A stretch of DNA of 64,000 bases from Cryptomeria japonica. Its lineage: Eukaryota > Streptophyta > Pinopsida > Cupressales > Cupressaceae. The position numbers were made by a program, and so were the translations under genes. This document shows, piece after piece, positions 49,068 to 59,925 of the stretch. The notes beneath the pieces are model-generated. The model was given only the letters and a program-made list of their open reading frames with translations. It was not told the origin of the DNA and made no database searches. The stretch lies in assembly GCF_030272615.1 (NCBI RefSeq), contig NC_081409.1, positions 618,683,255 through 618,747,254 on the forward strand. Direction: 5' to 3'. The stretch's first letter is position 1; each line of letters begins with the position of its first letter.

Positions 49068-50020
49068 GGGTAAAAGCACAAAGTTGTGTCACAAATTGAT
49101 AAACGAAATGGCCAATGTTGATTCAACTTTTTAAATTGAATCAATAGAAAGGGAAATATATGTTTTGAATTTTGAAATGATGTAAACTAATAAAATATAT
49201 ATTTTTTGGTTATTTTATGTTTTTTTTTTTTTTTTCAAATTACAAAAATTATTTGAATATACATTTTTATAAAGTGAACACTATAATTTAGTTGTTGATA
49301 AAATGCTAAAATTGAAGTTACACAAGGTGTCACACTTTATATAGTAAATTTTACATTTTTTTTCATTTTTTTAATGTATATTGATAACTTGAAACTTTAG
49401 TGCAAAAATATATTTTTAACTATTTTTTATTTACATATATTTTTTAATAAATTTGAAAAGTTGTGTGTGCTGAAATGTAACTCTTTCCATTTGGTGTCAC
49501 CTTTTTTCTAAATTATTTATCCAAATTAGAAAAGAAATATATCGTCTTGACATAGACTCTTTTCTCTAGTGCACTTTTTTTTTCAAATTTTTTAAAATAA
49601 ATTTTAGTATTTTTCCTTTACAAGATAATCAACCTTATACTTTAGTGTTGAAAGATATATATATAATATAAAAACTAATTAAAATATTAAAAGATATATA
49701 TTTTTGAAAATGCACCCATAGGTTTATAAAAGGGTATTTTTACATTTCAAAAAAAATATTATTTATAAGAGTAGGAGTTGTTGAAACATTAAGTTTATCA
49801 AAAACAGAAAAGAAAACTGGTAATTAGACCTAAAGTGGTATAAAATATACATTTAATAGACAATTACAATTGGAAAATTTGTGGCCAATATATAAGATAT
49901 CTATAATGAATCTCTATAGACCATATGTTTGACTAAAATTAATTTTTAGTTAGAATTACTTAAATTCACTTCTATTGATAAGTTGGCCTAAAACGTGACA
50001 CAATTTTGTGCTTTTACCCT
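49068..50020. mobile_element. TIR element (MITE-like), 953 bp
   Basis: Terminal inverted repeats GGGTAAAAGCACAAAGTTG... at 49068-49092 and the reverse complement at 49995-50019, 24 of 25 positions equal. TTA on both sides (49065-49067, 50021-50023), with one extra T at the right end. Very AT-rich, no transposase frame. TTA duplications suit PIF/Harbinger-type elements, but the family call is tentative. Confidence 0.75.
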
Positions 50021-50406
50021 TTAGTTTTTCCACTGGAATTCATCTTGTCTACCACCATAATTATAGATTTGCGTTCATCCAATACCACCTTACTATCATG
50101 CCTATCCACAAGGTCTTTCTCAGCATTGCAACTCTTCACAAGACTCAAGTTATTTACTTCCTTCTCCTTCTCCTTCAAAGAAACCAATGTGAAATTCTTC
50201 CCATCCTTCTCAATAGTAATTAGGTTCCTTCTACAATCATAGATAACTTCTCTATCACATTGCCAAGGTATACCTAGCAAAACATGACAAGCACTCATAG
50301 GCAAAACATCACACAAGACTTCATCTTTGTAACTTCCAATATTAAAAGTCACCAAGAACTGCTCTCTCACCTCTACCACATTGTAGAACCTGCCAACAAA
50401 CCCCAA
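50014..50406 (-). pseudogene. Ty3/gypsy protease C-terminal fragment (Gyp-6)
   Basis: The minus strand encodes EQFLVTFNIGSYKDEVLCDV and CHVLLGIPWQCDREVIYD, then a Lys/Glu linker. The LLGxPWQxDR phrase is typical of plant Ty3/gypsy polyproteins between the protease and the RT. The catalytic Asp-Thr/Ser-Gly lies upstream and is not seen. The frame is cut by the TIR element, and its last residues come from the TIR end. Confidence 0.8.
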
Positions 50407-51521
50407 GGGAACTTACTACAACAAGTCCAAAAGAGTGGGATGATTTTTTTTTTGGTTTACATAATAAGGTTTACATTTAACTCAACCTAGACATTATGTT
50501 TAAGAATTGATTCAATAGTTTTAATTTAATGTTAAGTGCTTAATCATCGTTTCATACATTACATTTCTAACACAAGTGAATTCATATTTATAAGGTTTAA
50601 TTGTTTACATGGTTTCGTTGTTCCCCTAGGGCATTGACATCACTACTTGTCCTACACCATTTATGATTTATGATCAACACATTTAATTTACCATTATCAT
50701 GATAATTCACTTTTATGTTCCTAATGATCTAACCTTATCATAGAACAAAACTACAAGTGCATGTATGTATACTAACCTATATCGTACACTTCACATCATA
50801 TGCTACTATTTATATCCTCAAATAATCTTAATGCATGCTAACCTCAACATTACTCGATTACCACTAACTAGGTACAAAATACTTCCTTATAGCCACTATC
50901 TCCACTTGGGAACCCAATGAAAACATTACCACAAACTTACATAGCCATATGCATGTCACAACCTATGTGTTAAAAATTTTCTAGTGCATAATACCTATGA
51001 ATACATATCCTTATCCTTAGCTTGAACATAATAACAAGACACCATAATGACCAACCTTGAACTTATCTCTATGCATATACTTTAATCTCTTATACTTATA
51101 CCTTAACATGACAACTATGAGCTACTATGGCTAAAATCATTACTTCTATAATGTTGTCCACTTCGTAATGCATCACACATCCACTAACTTACCTCACCCT
51201 ATCACCAAAAGCATGCACATTAACCTTCTTATGCAACTACATGCTCATTGATACTATTTATGCAATAATAATTTTATTACAGCCTTTACACAATCATATG
51301 TACTCCCATTTAGTTCTTAATGATATCTATTTACTGAGATTCAATATAATTTCCAGCCTTGGTGTTATTATAGGTTCCAAGATTCCAACTATGCCAAATA
51401 TTAACCTTGTGTTTCCATGCTTTAACATTGATAGTCTAAGAGGGCTTTTTGTTTAATATCATTGTTCAAATCATTGGATCTCATTGCAAGACACTAACAT
51501 CTACTTAATTACATCTATATT
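50407..51521. other. unassigned AT-rich DNA
   Basis: No gene, domain or second Gyp-6 LTR recognised. The last 173 bp (51349-51521) recur at 57692-57864 just before the 3' LTR of SirA-2. The last five bases ATATT are the SirA-2 target duplication. Confidence 0.6.
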
Positions 51522-52470
51522 TGTTGGCTTTTTTTATGATTATGTTGTGATTGTCATTGATGGACACACACTTGCATTGAGATCATTTTTGTATGTATAA
51601 GCTAAAGCTCAATTGGTGCATGTTCCAATCGGTATGATGCATTATAGTCCTTAGACTATTGGTGTTTTGCAGAAAGTGATTACCGATCTAAAGCGGTATG
51701 TTGACCCCAAGCGGTTCGAGGATCTCAAGCGGTATGAAGGATCAAAGCGGTAGAACACATATTTCCTAGTCTTCATTTTGTCAAACCGACAACTGGCATT
51801 TTGCTTGAACCGGTATTTTGTATGAACCGGTAATACTCTGTGATGAGTTACCAATCGGCATTTTGTGATGAGTTACCATCCATGGATTGTTTGACAATGC
51901 CGACACCTTAACAGTGCTAGAAGACTGAAATAATGTTGGAATGCATTAGGAATGAGCTATCAAGGATCTAACCAAGAAATCTATGCTATTTTCTAGATCA
52001 CTCACTTGTTGATTACTCACATCTTCGACAAATCTATAGCCCTTAACCGAGTAGGCTCAAAAGCCTTTTGTAAATCCTCTAACAAGGTGGTTCACATCTG
52101 TGGATCTAAAATCCTCTAGCAAGGTAGTCTTTAATCAAACTTATCTCCTAATAGAGATTGAGATTCCTAACATGATCTATTCTGGTAAAGAACATTGTAT
52201 GACCTTAACCGGTCTGGTTCCTATTCTGTAGATAGTTACTTGTGAGTTCCATCTCATCGTGGTTTTTCCCATTTGGGTTTCCAAGTCAACATCTCTAGTG
52301 TTATAGTGTTTGTGTTTCTGTGGGTGAATGCATTATTTGCTATTTGGTTTGCATGTGTGCTAACCGGTTTGTTTGCTAAACAATTTTACTGGTTTACTAT
52401 TAGTCTAGCAAAGTGTTTAAGTGCAAAGATTTTTGGCGTACTAATTCACCCCCCCTCTTAGTATTCATCA
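51522..52470 (+). repeat. SirA-2 5' LTR, internally deleted
   Basis: 949 bp, TGTTGGC to AGTATTCATCA. Compared with the 3' LTR about 195 bp are missing at 51917, the part matching 58262-58455 that holds the TATAAGG box. Confidence 0.9.
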
Positions 52471-52486
52471 ATTGGTATCAGAGCCA
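52471..52486 (+). other. primer binding site of SirA-2
   Basis: ATTGGTATCAGAGCCA directly after the LTR. Confidence 0.88.
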
Positions 52487-52520
52487 AACTTTCTATAAGT
52501 TTAACTACTTGGAAAGAGAC

Positions 52521-53781
52521 ATGGGGGAATACAAATTGAGGGAACTTACTCATCGACTCACTTAGTCTGAGCAAGCCTATGATGATCTTATGGTCAAATA
52601 TAAGGCATCTCAAGCAAAGAGGAGAGAACATGCTGAAAAGATGATGGAGCCATCTGAAAATAGTTCCTCTGATGAAGCAAACATGGAAGCCCTGATTCAA
52701 CAAGTAGAAAAGATGAATGAATCCAATTCCAATCTGAGAAAAGAATTGGAAGGACTGACTATCCGAATGTGCCAAGAGCTTGAGAACCGGAGGAAAGCTG
52801 AAGATCTGGTCAAAGACAAAGATCATGAAAACTCCAAGCTAAAGCAAGAGATCACTCCATGTGAGAAAAGTGGAAAAGGAATACATGCAAGGAGAACTAA
52901 ATAGTGCCATCTCTAAGAATGAAAACCTGATGGAAACTAATGCTTCTATTTCCAAAGAACTTTTTGAGTCAAAGGAAATACTTGCTAGGTTCAACAAGAG
53001 TACTATCAAGCTAGAGCAAAAGCTTGAATCTGCCAAACCTGTCAAGAATACTGATGCACTTGGTTATTCTGGTCATGAGGAAGGTGAGACAACTAGTACA
53101 AATGCTGGAACATCAAAGAATCAACCGACATCAAAGGATAAAGGTAAGAAAAAATTTAAACCTATTTGCTTTAACTATCTTAAAGAAGGACATACTACCA
53201 ATGTGTGTAGGAGTAAGGCTTACAATAATTTTCCTTATTTTCTAAATGATAAGCCTAGATCCTATAGATTCAATGGTAATTGTTATGAATGCAACAAGTT
53301 TGGGCATAGAGCATCTGAATGCAGGTCTGTTATGAACAACATTGGAAGAAATCCTTAGAGGACCCAAGGAGTTGGTCCTGAACCTTTTCTAAACTAGAAT
53401 CACAACCGGTTTAATGTCTTCAATCATCAGTCAAGAAGTGGTGGCTATCAAGCGGCAATCAGATGGAGAGAAAACTACTTGATCTATCATAATCATGGTC
53501 ACACTACTGCAACATGCAAGAGGAAGAATGAAAACATGAATAATGGACCTTAGAGAGCACCTGGAATGGTCTGCTATCATTGCAACAAACCAGGTCACAT
53601 TGCCAGATTCTGTAGATCAAGAAAGAACATATCGGATGATATACTGGTCACATCAGAAGGAAAGATAGATATTGACACTATTCAAGTGGTTATGAACAAA
53701 ACCTAGAAGAAGAAACCAATGGTGTTACAAGAAAAACCAATTTCTACACCTAGTGTGGAAATATCGGAACCGGCAAACTAA
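52521..53781 (+). pseudogene. SirA-2 Gag-like protein with zinc knuckles
   Basis: ATG at 52521 with TAG at codon 15 (52563-52565), exactly as in SirA-1; an alternative ATG is at 52590. Coiled coil to about 52850, then a frameshift that removes about a dozen codons. Knuckle 1 from 53167 has Tyr for the second Cys. Knuckle 2 CYECNKFGHRASEC is intact at 53281. Knuckle 3 has Tyr for both first Cys (YLIYHNHGHTTATC, about 53479). Knuckle 4 CYHCNKPGHIARFC is intact at 53572. Stops near 53356, 53395, 53551 and 53704. Ends TAA at 53779-53781. Confidence 0.87.
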
Positions 53782-53960
53782 GCATCAGAAAAGCTTAGGG
53801 GTAGAAAATGGCAAAATGTTTTGAACCCCAGGTTTACACCAGTAAAAGACCTTAACCGGTATATGATACCTATCATTTGGCAGAAGACCAGAAATGGTAA
53901 AAGGCAAATTAGGGTTTATGCCCTAATGGTGGAGCATTAATTGCAGTAGGTGAGGAATAT

Positions 53961-53970
53961 GTTTAAAAGG
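53961..53970 (+). promoter_or_regulatory. TATA-like box upstream of the second ORF (SirA-2)
   Basis: GTTTAAAAGG about 257 bp before the ATG at 54227. The counterpart in SirA-1 is TATTTAAAAGG. The surrounding text (GGGTTTATGCCCTAAT upstream, CAAATCATTTCTCACTATCA downstream) is conserved in both. Confidence 0.4.
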
Positions 53971-54226
53971 AATTTTCAAATCATTTCTCACTATCATTTT
54001 TTAAAGCGAAGAAGGTTTTCAAGTGCAGAGCGATGATAAAGTTATTTGTGTTGCTATTTAGAGAAAGTTGGAAACCTTGAAGGAGATTCAAAAGCAAATT
54101 GGAAACGATCAAGAGAAGAACTCAAACTGGTGATTTAGCAACCGACGAAGAGGAAGGCGAAGTGGAATTTGCAAAGCCCTAAATTCTCTATTTTTGAAAG
54201 GTATTTCTCAAGATTTCTATTTTGTC

Positions 54227-57200
54227 ATGGCTTCCACATCGCATGATAGTTCTAGTGCAACTGTCAATTCTATGGACTTCATTCAAAGAAAATCAAAATA
54301 TAATGCTTTGTCACAAGTACCGGCTGGGGTTATAGTAGAAGAAGGGATTTCAGATTATATAGACTGCAAAATCGAAGACCCAGGGTCTCTTGTGATCCAT
54401 TCGCAGCTAGGTCTATTCTATGGGAAGGATAAAAAGATCAAACTGGAGTATAGCATTTTGGAGAAGAAGAAACTTCACAATGCGGTTTACTTCCTGAAGG
54501 ATTTCATAGATGACCACATTAGAATTATTCTGAGCAGAGTTCATGGTGACAAGATGTACCTGAAGAGAATGCATGATATCACTCCACAAGCTATTCATGC
54601 CATCACCTGTTTCTACAATACAGGGGAAGTGTCAGCCCTAAGGAAGGTCAGCAAAATGGAAATGTCCAAGCTCACCGGTTCAATGAGCAACTCATGAGGA
54701 ATGACTGTTAATTCCATCAAGGATGACCTTGTGAAATATGCGTGCATGGTGATTGGATACCGGACATTCTCAGCCAGCAGAATTAACTCTGTATCTGCTG
54801 TAGAGGTAAATGCTGCTTACCGAATGATCAAGGAAGATGCATCATTTGACCTCTGTATCGGTATGCAAAGGCAACTCTTGTTGAATCTAAAATCAATCAA
54901 ACAAGATAATACACTAAATTTCAAGTTTGGTCAACAATTGGTCAGATTATTCTTTTATTTCCAAGGTTACTTCCTAGGAGTGGGAGACATTCAGTGGTCT
55001 ACGGACCAACTGGTTACCAAGAAGATCAAAGAGAGCCTGCAAGTAGTTGGAACCGGCTACCCTGAAGTTCTGAACAAGTACTTTGATGAGTTCAGAAGCA
55101 AGATGAGCCTGAGGATGAGGATATCTAGTGACATTGTCAAGAAGTATGAAGATGATATCTACTTTGTCATCAATGTGGATCAATGCATAATGGAGGATTT
55201 TGAGCCTAGAAAGGAAAAAGTGGAGCCTATGGGCTATGAGGTGATGTATGATATGCTAGATAGGTATGCCTCTACCCTAATTGTCTCACCCCTAGATCCC
55301 AAGGCAAAGAGAACCGGCACATATCTAGAAAGGGTTGCACCGGTTGTAGAACCTCCTGAAAAGAAAGGAAAGGTAGTGCCTTTGGCATCGGCACTGGTTA
55401 TTGCAGCCAGTCCCAAAGTAACCAAGCGGTCATCTGCAAAGAAGAAATCGGTAGCGGCACCTGCCAAATTGTTCGAGAGAAAGAGGAAGACAAGGAATGC
55501 CTCACCAGAATCAGAAGAAACTGTGTTTGAGGAAAAACCTAAGAAGACAAGACAAGCAAAGAAAAAGACAAAAAATGAACCGGCATCATTGACACCAGTA
55601 AACATTGACATCTCCTCCTACAAACCTTTGACACATTGTCAAAGAACCATCAAAAATATTAGGAGAAAAGTGTTGAATGATTTGATTGATTATTTTGATG
55701 ATTTCAATGATGATGAATAGGAAGCAGTTGAAAAAGAAATCATTTAGTATTTATGTGTTAATGACCGGTCGCCTTTTGAGATTAGATCTGTGACACTGGA
55801 TTCTTTGTATAAGTCCTTAGACAATAAATGGCGCATTGCCATAGAGCAGGAATAGGAAATGAGAGAGAAATTTTTTGCTAAACATTTTCCTGATGTATCA
55901 AATTCAGAACTGTTTGACGTTATGAATAAATACAAAGGCCTATTCTTCATGAGAAGAAGAAAACTCCTGTTACTAGAAGGAAAGGGTCAAGAAGTGTTCA
56001 AGAATACACACACTCTTGCTCTAGAAGCTCTTAAGATGCATAGAGTGGCTGAAGCCAATAGGAAGGCTGAGAAAGAACCGACAATAACAAAACCGGATGA
56101 AGTGTTCGATGATGAAGGAAACCTAGTTATTGAACCCATAAACACTATTGATGTTGATGCTCTAGATGGAGAGGATGTTGCTCAGGGTACACCATCGAAA
56201 GCAACAGGACAGGAGAAGTAGGTAGAATAGGAAGTAAAGCAAAAGGAAACTGAGGACAAAAAGGAGGAAGCAAAGAAGCAAGCGAAGAAGAAGAAAGCAG
56301 AAGAGGACAAGAAGAAGAAGGAAGAAGATGACGAGAAATAGAAATAGGAAGAGAAGAGAAAAGAGGATGAGAAGAAAAGAAGAGAAGAAGATGAAGAGAA
56401 AAAGAAACAAGAAGAAAGAAGAAGAAGATAAGGAAGAGGAGAAGCAGAAGGAAATAGAGAAAAGGAAGAAGGAAGAGGAAGAGAAGGAAGAGGAGAAGAG
56501 GAAGGAAGCAGAAAAGAAGAAGGCAGAAGTGGATAAGGAAGAGGAAAAGAGAAGAGAAGCGACAAAGAAGAAAACAGAGGAGGACAAGGAAGGAGAAGCA
56601 GCAAAGAGCACGTAGATGGAGACACCTAAGGCAACTAGTAGTCAAGCCAAACTGGCTGACCTCACTAGTCCCATTGACCTCTAGTCTGCAAGTGAAATGG
56701 AGCTACTGCAGAGCATCAATGTTGCTCAAGAATGCCTTGAAGTGATACGGAGGAAAAAGGAGCAATATGTGATCCAAGCGGCGGTGGACACTCTTACTGG
56801 TATGTTACCTGGCACAAACCTCCCCAGTACTGACTCATCATTGGCACAATTGAAGCTCCTATGCATAGTAGTGGATGATCAGGTGCAGAGCTTAGAAGAG
56901 GTAGCAGAGGCAAATGCCAAGAAAGAGCATCAAAAGGCTCTCAACATTTCCCTGGTGAAGAAGCTTAATGAGCTCTAGTATGAACTGCAAAAAAAATAGA
57001 AGGATATAAGGAATGCTCTGGATGAGGGAAATCTTCTACTCAACAAGATTTGCTAACCCCATCTATTTTGTGATAATGTGCTTGCATAGAAGCAAAAGCT
57101 TCAATCTGATTTACAGTCATACATGAGCACCTTCAAGCCACCCTATGACTCCTTTATAGCTTCTGGGCAAACCGTTCACCGGTTTCATATCCAGTCTACT

Positions 57201-57482
57201 AAAATAGAGCATGAGATCAACACTCGGTCACGAGATTTGCAAGAGCTACAACTAGTTCTACTCCCACATCTGTAAATACTTCAGAAGTGCTATCTTAATC
57301 TGGATGTCTTAACGGTGACATAGGAGATGAGCACAATAGACACCATGGAAGAACAGGTCTCCCAGATGCAGATAGAGAAAGAAGTAGCCACCTCTCTACT
57401 TGAGTCCTAGTCTTTATCTATGAAATAATTCTTGCAGGGCTTTAAATCTATTTTTGACAAGTTTTATTCCTTATTGTCATAA
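54227..57482 (+). pseudogene. SirA-2 second ORF, about 1,085 codons, unknown protein
   Basis: ATG at 54227 (MASTSHDSSSATVNSMDF), stop TGA at 54695-54697 where SirA-1 has Cys, then open to TAG at 55718. The same frame continues through KYKGLFFMRRRKLLLLEGK (about 55930). A frameshift in the Glu/Lys tract near 56415 moves to the frame of MELLQSINVAQECLEVIRRK (56697) and the helical C-terminus, ending TAA at 57480-57482. The N-terminal 330 residues align with SirA-1 almost without gaps, which supports selection in the source element. After residue 370 there is a nuclear-signal-like basic stretch (ERKRKTR, KKTRQAKKKTK). No known fold recognised. Confidence 0.78.
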
Positions 57483-57691
57483 ACTCTTATTCTTTTAATA
57501 GTAATGACACAGGTGTTAGTCTGTACTATTTTGTTGTCATCGTAGGCAAACGGGGAGAAGTATAAATTTTGAATGTTATTTTTGTTAAGAAGTAGTATAC
57601 ATTGTATGTTCTGCAAAAGGGATAGTGTATATGCTTAGGGGAATAATTTTGATTTTGGCATATTTTTGTTGTAAAACACTTATGTCAACTA

Positions 57692-57864
57692 TTTTCTAGC
57701 CTTGGTGTTATTCTAGGTTCCAAGATTCCAACTATGTCAACTATTAGCCTTGTGTTTCTATGCTTTAACATTGATAGTCTAAGAGAGATTTTTGTTTAAT
57801 GTCATTGTTCAAATCATTGGATCTCATTGTAAGATACTAACATCTACTTAATTACATCTATATT
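57692..57864 (+). repeat. copy of the 5' host flank inside SirA-2
   Basis: 173 bp matching 51349-51521 collinearly with about a dozen substitutions, ending with the same ATATT before TGTTGGC. It replaces the last 40 or so bases of the internal region, including the polypurine tract. Confidence 0.92.
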
Positions 57865-59008
57865 TGTTGGCATTTTTGATGATTATGTTGTGATTGTCAT
57901 TGATGGACACACACTTGCATTGAGATCATTTTTGTATGTATAAGCTAAAGCTCAACTAGTGCATGTTCCAATCGGTATGATGCATTATAGTCCTTAGACT
58001 ATTGGTGTTTTGCAGAAAGTGATTACCGATCTGAAGCGGTATGTTGACCCCAAGCAGTTCGAGGATCTCAAGCGGTACGAAGGAACAAAGTGGCAGAACA
58101 CATATTTCCCAGTCTTGATTTTGTCAAACCGACAACTGGCATTTTGCTTGAACCGGTATTTTGTATGAATTGGTAATACTCTGTGATGAGTTACCAACTG
58201 ACATTTTGTGATGAGTTACCATCCACTGATTGTTTGACGGTACCAACACTTCAACGGTGCTTTTTGTGTTGTGTTATAGAATATATCTAGATGCATTGAA
58301 CCTAGGAAATTGTAATGTAATCCTATTGGTACGACACGAAATCAGATTCCTTTATAAGGACATCATGTCTAGGGTTTTAGGTTGTTGTTTTAGTTGTCAT
58401 TGATGTTGTTGCTAGGGTTTAAGGTGGTTGAGGAGTTCGAGAGTATGAATGTGTAGAAGACTGAAGTAATGTTGGAATGCATTAGGAATGAGCTATCAAG
58501 GATCTAACCAAGCAATCTGCGCTATTTTCTAGATCACTCACTTGTTGATTACTCACATCTTCGATAAGTCTGTAGCCCTTAACCGAGTAGGCCCAAAAGC
58601 CTTTTGTAAATCCTCTAACAAGGTGGTTCACATATGTGGATCTAAAATCCTCTAGCAAGGTAGTCTTTAATCGGACTTATCTCCTAATAGAGATTGAGAT
58701 TCCTAACAGGATCTGTTCTGTTAAAGAACCTTGTATGACCTTAACCGGTCTGGTTCCTATTCTGCAGATAGTTACTTGTGAGTTCCATCTCACCGTGGTT
58801 TTTCCCATTTGGGTTTCCATGTCAAAATCTCTTATGTTATGGTGTTTGTGCTTCTATGGGTGAATGCATTATTTTCTATTTGGTTTGCATGTGTGCAAAC
58901 CAGTTTGTCTGCTAAACTGTTTTACTGGTTTACTGTTAGTCTAGCAAAGTGTTTAAGTGCAAAGATTTTTGGCATACTAATTCACCCCCCCTCTCTTAGT
59001 ATTCATCA
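57865..59008 (+). repeat. SirA-2 3' LTR
   Basis: 1,144 bp, full length, TGTTGGCATTTTTGATG to AGTATTCATCA. It contains the 195 bp missing from the 5' LTR. From about 58151 it is repeated at 61249-62104. Confidence 0.92.
58353..58359 (+). promoter_or_regulatory. putative TATA box in SirA-2 3' LTR
   Basis: TATAAGG in TCCTTTATAAGGACATCATG, repeated in the 61249-62104 copy. Confidence 0.45.
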
Positions 59009-59091
59009 ATATTCACATAGAGATATTGAATATTCAAGCATAAGTTCATTTTTATTGTCAAAGATATAACATGAAGAAATTAATAAATATC

Positions 59092-59925
59092 TATAGACAC
59101 CAAAAATTGTCCAGTCTAATTAAATAAATTATTTATTTATTTAATTATCTAAGCTTAATTCTTCTATTAATTAAATAAATCATTATTTATTTAATTAATT
59201 CATTTATCCTCTTCTATCCTTATTTCTCATTTAAATAAATACATTTATTTATTTATATTATCCTTTTCCTAAATTAAATAAATATCTTATTTATTTAATT
59301 GATCTCACTCCTATTAATTAAATAAATCTTTATTTATTTAATTAATTCATTAACCTTTTCTACCCATGACACATGTCATTCATCTCTTAATTCATACACT
59401 ACCTACCCCTTTCATTATTTTATTATTTCTTTTACCTACCCTCTAATCATAGCCGACCTCCTTTTACACCTCTCAATCTTATCCCTCCATTTCATATAGT
59501 GTCTTCTATATAAGAGGATACTTCCTTCATTATCAACCCTAATCAATCATTCTATTCAATCTATGCATCTTAATCAATTGATTACACTCACTATGCATTC
59601 AGCCTCCCGTTGACTACTTGACTACACTACGCTTTTGAACATAGGTGATCCTACTTGCAACCACATTTCCATTCTTTGTTGAGCTCTTGTGCACACATAA
59701 AATCTGAGAGAAAATATATCAAGCAAGATCAATGGAGATAGGAAGAATGGAGATCCAAACCCTATTGGACATGTGATGGTATAATCTTTGTGATTTCATT
59801 TGATTTGCATTGTCTTAGGTAATCTTCATATGTTATGGTGGATTTTTGTTGTTGTTAGGCTAGGGTTTTGTGGTTGAATCTATTTAGTCATTCAACATTG
59901 TTGTTATCCATTTTCACCATAAACA
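59092..59925 (+). repeat. Z LTR, copy 1 (gypsy type)
   Basis: 834 bp. The start is mutated (TATAGACACC against TGTAGACATCC in copy 2), the end is CACCATAAACA, followed by a primer-site-like TTTTGGCAGACC. The first 260 bp carry five near-perfect AT palindromes. TATA-like CTATATAAG at 59506-59514. Its start resembles the Lard-1 LTR. Confidence 0.75.
59506..59514 (+). promoter_or_regulatory. putative TATA box in Z LTR
   Basis: CTATATAAG, conserved in copy 2 at 62605-62613. Confidence 0.5.

Larger units (their letters stand above)
51522..59008 (+). mobile_element. SirA-2: second pol-less Sirevirus-like element
   Basis: 7,487 bp between perfect ATATT duplications (51517-51521, 59009-59013). Same layout as SirA-1: LTR, Met-tRNA primer site, Gag-like frame, TATA-like box, long second ORF, purine boxes, LTR. 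Two oddities: the 5' LTR has lost about 195 bp, and the final purine tract is replaced by a copy of the 5' host flank. Confidence 0.92.
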
